Shown here: positions 7,264 through 11,986 of the stretch, one piece after another | Numbering within the stretch: position 1 is the first letter of the stretch | Layout of the letters: each line of letters begins with the position of its first letter | Assembly (NCBI GenBank): GCA_934597165.1 | Contig: CAKTQP010000054.1 | Coordinates: 1 to 11,986 of the forward strand | Source: an uncultured Oscillospiraceae bacterium | GTDB lineage: Bacteria > Bacillota > Clostridia > Oscillospirales > Oscillospiraceae | DNA length: 11,986 nt | Reading direction: 5' to 3' | Notes under the pieces: model-generated | The model's input: only the letters and a program-made list of their open reading frames with translations | Databases searched by the model: none | What the model was told of the DNA's origin: nothing | Position numbers and translations under genes: made by a program

Positions 7264-8034
7264 TTACAGTTCGATCCGTTCATACGGCTCGCTCAGTGGC
7301 AGGACCTGTAGAGCCTCCGCCCCCGGAGCGCTCAGCCGCCGTCGGACACTATCTCGCATATGCATGCGGTCATCCTCCCGGAAGGGGATATGATACACAC
7401 AGATATGCTCTGCTGCCAGTGCGCCATGAAACAACCGTTTGTCAAACAGCGCCTGGAAAAACAGTGGATTCACAAATGCCGCCTCCAGCGGGACACCGGC
7501 TACCTGCGTGAGTGTCTCATGCACATAGTCCGTATCCGCTGTGAACAGCACCTCTCGCCCATCGAAGGCGATCCGGTAGCACACATGGGGCACACCATAA
7601 AATTCTGGCCCCAGATGCTGTGTCTGGAAGGCTTGCAGGCGGATATGCTCTCCCAGCTGCCACACGGCATGATCCGTCACGTGTGACAGGCACGCGCAGG
7701 GGATCTTCCCGCGCGCCAGGAAGTGCTTCAATTCCTGTACCTGCGGCGCGCCGTCCTCCGGAAAGAACAGCGCCTTCACCGGCCTGTTCCGCACCAGCTC
7801 CATGGTCATCTCCGGGGAGAAGTGATCTGGATGGAAGTGGGTGAACAGCAGGCAGTCCAGCTGTTCAAAGGGCGGTTCCCCGCGGCACATTTTCTGCCAG
7901 CAGCCGGCGGGCATCGGGCTGAAGGGGTTCCCCTCTCGCCCGAATACACCGTCGAGCAGGAGGGTCATGCCCCGATAGCCGATGCGCACACCGGCGTTTG
8001 CCAGCAGGGTGATGGAAATCGGGAATCGTTCCAT
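7264..8034 (-). CDS. Metallo-beta-lactamase-fold hydrolase
   Basis: The 256-residue protein has the metal-binding signature THFHPDHFSPE (H66, H68, D70, H71), a third-histidine candidate in QTQHLG (H140), an aspartate in FTADTDY (D167) and a late histidine in YHIPFRE (H215). Together these suggest a dinuclear zinc or manganese hydrolase. The overall pattern is nearest to UlaG-like and RNase-Z-like members, some of which are lactonases; the substrate cannot be read from sequence. No signal peptide is seen, so it should be cytosolic. The ATG at 8034 has no Shine-Dalgarno. It lies 17 nt after the dehydrogenase stop, so translation probably depends on reinitiation or coupling. Codon choice looks less strongly biased than in the neighbouring dehydrogenase genes, hinting at lower expression. 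Confidence 0.88.
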   Translation of the reverse strand: MERFPISITLLANAGVRIGYRGMTLLLDGVFGREGNPFSPMPAGCWQKMCRGEPPFEQLDCLLFTHFHPDHFSPEMTMELVRNRPVKALFFPEDGAPQVQELKHFLARGKIPCACLSHVTDHAVWQLGEHIRLQAFQTQHLGPEFYGVPHVCYRIAFDGREVLFTADTDYVHETLTQVAGVPLEAAFVNPLFFQALFDKRLFHGALAAEHICVYHIPFREDDRMHMRDSVRRRLSAPGAEALQVLPLSEPYERIEL

Positions 8035-8051
8035 GGTTGGTGCAGCGTTTT

Positions 8052-8939
8052 TTACTGGTTGTCCTCGCTGCCGACCTTGACGTCCATCTTATCCTCGTAA
8101 TACTTGACCATAGCGGCCTGATCTTCGTCGATATGGCCGTTGTCCTTCATCCAGTCCATGACCATCAGGACCACGTCAGTCATCGGGGTGTCAACGCCCA
8201 TGTGATGCGCATAGTCCTTGGCGTTCACGATGTCCTTGCGATGGACAGCGATACGAGCGCCGGGTTCATAATCGCGATGGATGATCTTGGGAACCTTGTT
8301 GTCATAAGCAGGGCCGCCGGCGAAGCCGCCGCGGGTTGCTTCAAAGGTGGTCTGCAAATCAATGCCAGCCTTTGCGGCAAAGGCATAGCCTTCTGCCATG
8401 ACGACCATGTAAGCGCCAGCGATGATGTTGTTGACCAGCTTGGTGACGCTGCCGCTGCCTGCGCTGCCGGTGTAGACGGGGTTGCCCAGGCATTCCAGCA
8501 GGGGCTTGACCTTTTCAAAGGCTTCCTTGTCGCCGCCGGTCATAATGGCCAGGGTGCCAGCGATGGCCATGGGGTTGCCGCCGCTGATGGGGGAGTCCAG
8601 CAGGAACATACCGGCCTTCTTTGCATCCTCATACATTTCCTGGATGATGTGGGGTGCAGTGGAGCTCAGGTCTACGATGATGCGGCCGGGCTTGCCAAAC
8701 TTGATGGCCTTTTCCACGGAGTCACGGATGATTGCGTGGGTGGGGAGGATCTGCATGATGATGTCACAGGTCTTGTAGATCTCGTCTGCATCCTTCACAG
8801 CAGTGCCGCCTGCGGCAGCGAACTCTTCGAGGCGCTTTTCCGCCACGTCAAAGCCTACGATCTCATGACCAGACTTCTTGACCAGATTCTTTGCCATAGG
8901 CAGACCCATGACGCCCATACCCAGAAAACCGACTTTCAT
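8052..8939 (-). CDS. NAD(P)-dependent beta-hydroxyacid dehydrogenase (3-hydroxyisobutyrate dehydrogenase / tartronate semialdehyde reductase family)
   Basis: The 295-residue protein opens with the Rossmann motif GFLGMGVMGLPMAKNL (4-19). Next come an acidic residue at the end of the second strand (D31 in GFDVAEKR), the substrate-binding motif DSPISGGNPMAIAGTLAIM (115-133) and the catalytic lysine motif GSGSVTKLVNN (K167, N171). Family members oxidise or reduce the beta-hydroxyl of small carboxylic acids such as 3-hydroxyisobutyrate, tartronate semialdehyde, sulfolactaldehyde or 2-hydroxymethylglutarate. D31 might favour NAD, but this is not decisive. AAAGGAGA lies 7 nt before the ATG. It follows the KdgT-like permease by 45 nt, so it may be the first enzyme to act on the imported compound. 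Which family member it is remains open, so no gene symbol is given. Confidence 0.9.
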   Translation of the reverse strand: MKVGFLGMGVMGLPMAKNLVKKSGHEIVGFDVAEKRLEEFAAAGGTAVKDADEIYKTCDIIMQILPTHAIIRDSVEKAIKFGKPGRIIVDLSSTAPHIIQEMYEDAKKAGMFLLDSPISGGNPMAIAGTLAIMTGGDKEAFEKVKPLLECLGNPVYTGSAGSGSVTKLVNNIIAGAYMVVMAEGYAFAAKAGIDLQTTFEATRGGFAGGPAYDNKVPKIIHRDYEPGARIAVHRKDIVNAKDYAHHMGVDTPMTDVVLMVMDWMKDNGHIDEDQAAMVKYYEDKMDVKVGSEDNQ

Positions 8940-8984
8940 AGTATTATCTCCTTTATCTTAATTTGTGTTGTATCGCTCGTTCTT

Positions 8985-9974
8985 TTAAATGGTGTTGCTC
9001 TCGTCGGAGACAAGCTCTTCTACTTCGTTAAAGGTTGCTTTTTTTTTATCGCCATTGCGCTTGCTGATCCAGTTCGTCAGCATCGGGCACAGGATAGCGG
9101 TCACAACGACAGCTGCTGCTACCTGAGGCTGTGCGATCCCTGCGACGCCTTCCAGAGACTTGTCCACTGCAGCCAGTGCCATGGGAGTTGCCACGGCGTT
9201 GCCGCCAACGCTGGAGATTGCAGCGCCTGCGATGCCGGAGCCGCCAGTCAGCTTATCGAACAGGATGTTGAAGACGCCGCCGATCACAACGGTGATCAGA
9301 CCCAGGACGATGCCGGGCACGCCGCCCTGTGCTACCTGCTGGATGCTCATGTTTGCGCCCAGTGCGAAGCCCAGAACCATGATGGTCACTTCGCCGCCTG
9401 CGCTCAGGCACTGACGCATCTTGGGGTCCAGGTTGCCGAGGATGATACCGATCAGCAGGGGGACGATGGAAGCCACCAGCATCATGTAGGGGATGCTGGC
9501 CAGACCAGCAGTACCCATAGCGACCATGGTCAGGAAGGGGCCGTCGTTCAGGGAGATGATCGCGACTGCACCCTGGTCAGCTTCGGAGCCGTAGGTCTTG
9601 GTCAGGGCACCGAACAGAGCGCCGTTGGAGTTGGAAGCTGCTGCGATGATTGCCAGCGCGCTCAGGCCAAACATATTATCATTGAAGAAGTGTGCCGCCA
9701 GCAGGCCGATACCGACAGCCACGGCGAACTTGACGATGGTGATGGTGAAGCCGGTCTTCATTGCCTGCGGTGCACACTTCAGATCCAGCTGTGCGCCCAT
9801 GCAGATGAAGAACAGGCCGACCAGTGCACTGGTGCCGTTTACGATACCGGTGGTGAAGCTGCCGATCTGCAGCGCTGCCGGACACAAAGTGTTCATGATG
9901 CAGCCCAGGAACAGGGGGACAATGATGATGCCGCCCGGAACTTTGTCCAGCCACTTTTTAATGGGAACTTGCAT
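8985..9974 (-). CDS. kdgT: 2-keto-3-deoxygluconate permease family transporter
   Basis: The 329-residue membrane protein matches KdgT in length and order. It starts with IKKWLDKVPGGIIIVPLFLG, continues with GSFTTGIVNGT and FFICMGAQLDL, has a central segment ending LGNLDPKMRQ, and carries GGSGIAGAAISSVGGNAVATPMALA near the end. About ten hydrophobic segments are visible. KdgT proteins import 2-keto-3-deoxygluconate with protons, but this operon lacks the kinase and aldolase of that route, so another small hydroxy or oxo acid is possible. The start has AGGAGG 6 nt upstream. It is the first gene of the operon, preceded by a leader of about 160 nt. An A9 run in the coding strand (9039-9047) near the C-terminus encodes three lysines and could be slippery. 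Confidence 0.9.
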   Translation of the reverse strand: MQVPIKKWLDKVPGGIIIVPLFLGCIMNTLCPAALQIGSFTTGIVNGTSALVGLFFICMGAQLDLKCAPQAMKTGFTITIVKFAVAVGIGLLAAHFFNDNMFGLSALAIIAAASNSNGALFGALTKTYGSEADQGAVAIISLNDGPFLTMVAMGTAGLASIPYMMLVASIVPLLIGIILGNLDPKMRQCLSAGGEVTIMVLGFALGANMSIQQVAQGGVPGIVLGLITVVIGGVFNILFDKLTGGSGIAGAAISSVGGNAVATPMALAAVDKSLEGVAGIAQPQVAAAVVVTAILCPMLTNWISKRNGDKKKATFNEVEELVSDESNTI

Positions 9975-10015
9975 ATTTTTCCTCCTCTTTTGCTTTTACG
10001 TCAGGTTGTTTCTTC

Positions 10016-10078
10016 TTACACACTTACCAAAAAAATCGTTTCAAGCTCTAGCTGGAAATGCACAACCAGCCGGCTCAA
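10016..10078 (-). CDS. Possible 20-codon upstream ORF in the kdgT leader
   Basis: A perfect AGGAGG (10085-10090, within AAAAGGAGGGTGG) lies 6 nt before a TTG at 10078. This opens a 20-codon frame starting MSRLVVHF and ending in TAA at 10016, 41 nt before the kdgT start. The strength of the ribosome binding site is notable because no longer gene uses it. It would be translated only if transcription begins upstream of about 10095, as the promoter at 10143-10171 predicts. It could be a leader peptide, or the site may serve some other leader role. There is no homology evidence, so it may be chance. Confidence 0.3.
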   Translation of the reverse strand: MSRLVVHFQLELETIFLVSV

Positions 10079-10111
10079 CGCCACCCTCCTTTTCTGATTT
10101 CTTTTTCGCTT

Positions 10112-10131
10112 GAGCGGCTTACCATCCGCTC
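10112..10131 (-). other. Short hairpin at the predicted 5' end of the operon mRNA
   Basis: GAGCGG (10112-10117) and CCGCTC (10126-10131) form a 6-bp stem with an 8-nt loop. It lies about 5 nt inside the predicted start of the kdgT transcript, so it could stabilise the mRNA 5' end. No U-tract follows, so it is not a terminator. Confidence 0.35.
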
Positions 10132-10142
10132 TTCATGCTTCA

Positions 10143-10171
10143 ACGATACAACCAACCTCCCGGTTTGTGAA
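10143..10171 (-). promoter_or_regulatory. Predicted sigma-70 promoter of the kdgT-aco operon
   Basis: On the minus strand TTCACA (10171-10166) and TATCGT (10148-10143) are separated by exactly 17 nt, matching the consensus at 5/6 and 4/6 positions. The start would fall near 10136, leaving a leader of about 160 nt before kdgT. The ATC-N9-GAT dyad at 10193-10207 is then centred near -64, the usual place for a LysR activator site. A second, weaker candidate lies nearer the gene: TTGAAA (10039-10044) with TGTAAG (10015-10020) and an 18-nt spacer. Confidence 0.5.
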
Positions 10172-10192
10172 ATTCGCGTTTTTGAACGTGCC

Positions 10193-10207
10193 ATCATTTT
10201 TTTTGAT
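10193..10207. promoter_or_regulatory. Candidate LysR-type operator, ATC-N9-GAT (activation site)
   Basis: The dyad ATCATTTTTTTTGAT fits the ATC-N9-GAT form of LysR-family binding sites (as in nod boxes). It shares its outer ATCA and TGAT half-sites with the dyad at 10332-10346. Its centre lies about 64 bp upstream of the predicted operon start. Confidence 0.45.
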
Positions 10208-10291
10208 AGTTATTTTCGCTGTTTTTCCGGCTTTCTGTGCTTTTTTCACAAGGAAAACCCGATTGAAACCAGCAATTTGACCAGTCGTCGA

Positions 10292-10320
10292 TTGACTCTT
10301 CAGTGGGAAATCGGTATAAT
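10292..10320 (+). promoter_or_regulatory. Promoter of the first LysR regulator gene
   Basis: TTGACT (10292-10297) and a perfect TATAAT (10315-10320) are separated by 17 nt, which is close to ideal for a housekeeping sigma factor. The start would be near 10327, about 80 nt before the ATG at 10408. The candidate operator at 10332-10346 lies just downstream of this start. Confidence 0.8.
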
Positions 10321-10331
10321 AGGCGAAGTAA

Positions 10332-10346
10332 ATCAAAATAATTGAT
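10332..10346. promoter_or_regulatory. Candidate LysR-type operator, ATC-N9-GAT (autoregulation site)
   Basis: The dyad ATCAAAATAATTGAT, part of the longer AATCAA-N5-TTGATT inverted repeat (10331-10347), has the same ATCA-N7-TGAT half-sites as the dyad at 10193-10207. It lies at about +5 to +20 of the predicted regulator transcript, where binding would repress the regulator. Confidence 0.45.
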
Positions 10347-10407
10347 TGTGCTATGACAACGTTTGTGCCATTGTGTCTGTCTCTCCAGAGGAAAGGGGTT
10401 TTTATCT

Positions 10408-11334
10408 ATGCTGGATATCAAGCGCCTGCAGTATCTGGTCGCCGTATATCGCTATCACAGCTTCACGCGCGCCAGTGAGGAACTGTTTGTTTCTCAGTCC
10501 GCCATCTCCATGGCGATCAAATCCTTAGAGGCAGAACTTGGGGTCCAGCTGATCGTACGTTCGCCACAAAATGTTGATTTTACACAGGAGGGAGAACTAC
10601 TCGTAAATCATGCCCGCCGCATCCTGCTGGACTGTGAAAATGCCGAACGCGAAATTGCAGATCTCTCCGAACGCAAAAGCTACACCGTACACCTGGGTCT
10701 CTCGCCTTCCCTGGGTTTCTCCTTCCAGCGCTTCCTCTATACAGAGGAGCTGCACCGTGCCTATCCCAAGGCCACGCTCTATATTGAGGAAGGCTCGATG
10801 AACAACCACATCACCAAGATCCAGCAGGATCTCATGGATCTGTCCTTCAACGCCCTCCCCAGTCTAGAGGAGGGCAAAGCCCTGGGCCTCAACCTGGTGC
10901 CCATCACAACGGCGCGCATCTACGCCATCATGTGCCCCACCCATCCGCTGGCTAACCGTGCGGTACTGACCGCAGCAGATTTTAAAGGAGTCGATATCGT
11001 CACGTTGGACGAATGCTCCGCCATCCGCACCCTAGTCACGACGCATTTTGAGAAATGCGGCATTGTCCCCCGCATCCGTTCCTCCCATGAGCAGATCTTC
11101 TGTATGTTCAATACCATCAAGTTCGGCAACTTCGTTGGCTTCATCAATGCAGGCGACCCCTATATGGTGCAGCATCTGCACCAGACCGGACTGATCCTGC
11201 GCCAGTTCGAACCGGCCCTGGAGTTCCAGGCTGGTTTCCTCTCCAAAGCCGGAAAGACTCTGCCGCGTATCGCCGAAAAACTCATCATAAAAGCGCGCGA
11301 ATTAGAACAAAATCCGACCGCAACTATGGTCTGA
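10408..11334 (+). CDS. LysR-family transcriptional regulator, divergent to the operon
   Basis: The 308-residue protein is typical of the family. The N-terminal winged helix-turn-helix (about 1-62) reads IKRLQYLVAVYRYHSFTRASEELFVSQSAISMAIKSLE in pieces with the usual spacing and is followed by ELGVQLIVRSP. A linker helix (about 63-90) leads to the periplasmic-binding-like effector domain (about 90-295). The ATG at 10408 is chosen because the family N-terminus begins there and GAAAGGGG lies about 10 nt upstream. Divergent orientation to the kdgT operon and the paired ATC-N9-GAT dyads between them make it the likely local activator. The inducer would be the substrate or an intermediate of the pathway. 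It closes with a strong intrinsic terminator. The next gene encodes a close paralogue. Confidence 0.93.
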   Translation: MLDIKRLQYLVAVYRYHSFTRASEELFVSQSAISMAIKSLEAELGVQLIVRSPQNVDFTQEGELLVNHARRILLDCENAEREIADLSERKSYTVHLGLSPSLGFSFQRFLYTEELHRAYPKATLYIEEGSMNNHITKIQQDLMDLSFNALPSLEEGKALGLNLVPITTARIYAIMCPTHPLANRAVLTAADFKGVDIVTLDECSAIRTLVTTHFEKCGIVPRIRSSHEQIFCMFNTIKFGNFVGFINAGDPYMVQHLHQTGLILRQFEPALEFQAGFLSKAGKTLPRIAEKLIIKARELEQNPTATMV

Positions 11335-11337
11335 ATG

Positions 11338-11384
11338 AAAGAATGCCCTGCAAGCCACACACTCGGCTCGCAGGGCATTCTTTT
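11338..11384 (+). terminator. Intrinsic terminator of the first LysR gene
   Basis: GAATGCCCTGC (11341-11351) pairs perfectly with GCAGGGCATTC (11370-11380). AGCC/GGCT extends the stem inside the loop, and TTTT follows at 11381-11384. It begins 3 nt after the stop codon. Confidence 0.9.
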
Positions 11385-11524
11385 GGTATGCAGAGCGATT
11401 TCCCCTCTTTATAAAAGGAAGAAAAATCCACTCCATCCTCGTCCCTTCACCGTTCCGCCTGTTGCTTTTTACAACACTCAGCAACTTTTTAACGAACTTG
11501 AGCATTATTGGGGCAGAAAAGAGC

Positions 11525-11553
11525 TTGTTTTATTGCAAAAAAACAGCTATGAT
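11525..11553 (+). promoter_or_regulatory. Predicted promoter of the second LysR gene
   Basis: TTGTTT (11525-11530) and TATGAT (11548-11553, 5/6 to consensus) are 17 nt apart in an AT-rich stretch. The start would lie near 11560, about 30 nt before the ATG. Together with the terminator at 11338-11384 this makes the second regulator a separate transcription unit. The remainder of the 11385-11589 gap shows nothing else that I can support. Confidence 0.55.
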
Positions 11554-11589
11554 AACATTAATAAAATTCTATAGACGAGAGGGGACCGT

Positions 11590-11986
11590 ATGTTAAACTT
11601 CAAACATCTGCAATACTTCAACGCTGTCTATCAGTACAAAAACTTCACACAGGCCGGAGATTCCCTTTTTGTCTCTCAGCCAACCATCTCCGCTGCCATC
11701 AATACGTTGGAGTCGGAGCTGGGCGTAAAACTCATCGAGCGCAGCCCCAAGAACGTGATCTTCACCTATGAGGGTGAACAGTTTATTCTATGGGTCCGAA
11801 AGATCCTGAGCCTCTGCCAGGAGGCCGAGACCGCCATGCATGACCTCTCTGATTCGGCAGAGCAGCATCTGCGGCTGGGTATGTCCTATGCCTTCATGGA
11901 TTCTGCCGCACCTCCTGTTTTCTCCGACTTCCTGGATGAGCACCCCAAGGCACAGATCCACCTGGAGGAGGGCTCCATGCAGAAGC
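11590..11986 (+). CDS. Second LysR-family transcriptional regulator, N-terminal part, cut by window end
   Basis: An ATG at 11590, with GAGAGGGG 5 nt upstream, opens a frame that runs without a stop to the window end (132 complete codons). The product begins MLNFKHLQYFNAVYQYKNF and continues with SLFVSQPTISAAINTLESELGVKLIERSPKN in the expected positions: a complete LysR winged helix-turn-helix, linker helix and the first strand of the effector domain. By eye about 40 of the first 63 residues equal those of the upstream LysR protein. Both also reach the same EEGSM motif near residue 130, so the two are tandem paralogues. Its target may lie further downstream, or it may share the operators of its neighbour. 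The effector domain cannot be judged. Confidence 0.92.
   Translation, partial: MLNFKHLQYFNAVYQYKNFTQAGDSLFVSQPTISAAINTLESELGVKLIERSPKNVIFTYEGEQFILWVRKILSLCQEAETAMHDLSDSAEQHLRLGMSYAFMDSAAPPVFSDFLDEHPKAQIHLEEGSMQK

Noticed and set aside
10030..10046. Possible catabolite-repression (cre) site near TTGAAACG
   Set aside because: The central CG is out of register with the cre consensus and the second half-site is absent.
8037..10097. Plus-strand 686-codon open frame opposite kdgT and the dehydrogenase
   Set aside because: It is antisense to two well-supported genes. Its composition (very rich in His, Asp, Gln and Cys) is typical of the complement of biased coding sequence, and no family features or ribosome binding site are seen.
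10180..10200. TGGCAC on the minus strand as part of a sigma-54 promoter, as in some acetoin operons
   Set aside because: The required TTGC element at the -12 position is absent at the correct spacing, and no sigma-54 activator gene is present.
10133..10336. Minus-strand 67-codon frame in the divergent control region
   Set aside because: It covers the predicted promoters and both candidate operators, and its start has no ribosome binding site.
11335..11574. Plus-strand 79-codon frame right after the first LysR gene
   Set aside because: It begins inside the intrinsic terminator and runs through the predicted promoter of the next gene. It has no Shine-Dalgarno and no family similarity.

Overview
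The window looks like a piece of a moderately GC-rich Bacillota chromosome, most probably a gut Clostridia of the Oscillospiraceae type (Flavonifractor/Oscillibacter-like). This is inferred from the strong AGGAGG ribosome binding sites, the style of the proteins, and an acetoin-dehydrogenase-like complex whose E3 carries its own lipoyl domain. No mobile element, CRISPR array, tRNA or rRNA was seen.

Layout. Positions 1-216 (+) hold the tail of a flavodoxin-family protein. A bidirectional hairpin terminator at 221-266 separates it from the convergent lplA. From 9974 down to 294 everything reads on the minus strand as one apparent unit: kdgT-like permease, beta-hydroxyacid dehydrogenase, metallo-beta-lactamase-fold hydrolase, PPC/DUF296 protein, then E1-alpha, E1-beta, E2 and E3 of a 2-oxo-acid/acetoin dehydrogenase complex. 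After a structured gap of about 436 nt comes lplA (lipoate-protein ligase). Gene junctions from kdgT to E3 are tight: 4-nt overlap to 45-nt gaps, several with the stop codon inside the next Shine-Dalgarno. A 433-bp divergent control region (9975-10407) separates this operon from a LysR regulator on the plus strand. That regulator ends at a good intrinsic terminator and is followed by a second, paralogous LysR gene cut by the window end.

How it may work (inference). The permease would import a small organic acid. The dehydrogenase and the hydrolase would convert it to a 2-oxo acid or acetoin-like compound. The lipoyl complex would cleave this oxidatively to an acyl-CoA, and LplA would lipoylate the two lipoyl-bearing subunits (E2 and E3). 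No kinase or aldolase of the KDG pathway is present, so the true substrate is unknown.

Regulation. The divergent region holds a consensus promoter for the LysR gene (TTGACT-17-TATAAT) and a good minus-strand promoter (TTCACA-17-TATCGT). It also holds two matching ATC-N9-GAT dyads of the LysR type. One is centred about 64 bp upstream of the predicted operon start and one lies just downstream of the predicted regulator start. That is the arrangement expected for activation of the operon and autorepression of the regulator. The operon leader also holds a tiny ORF with a perfect Shine-Dalgarno.
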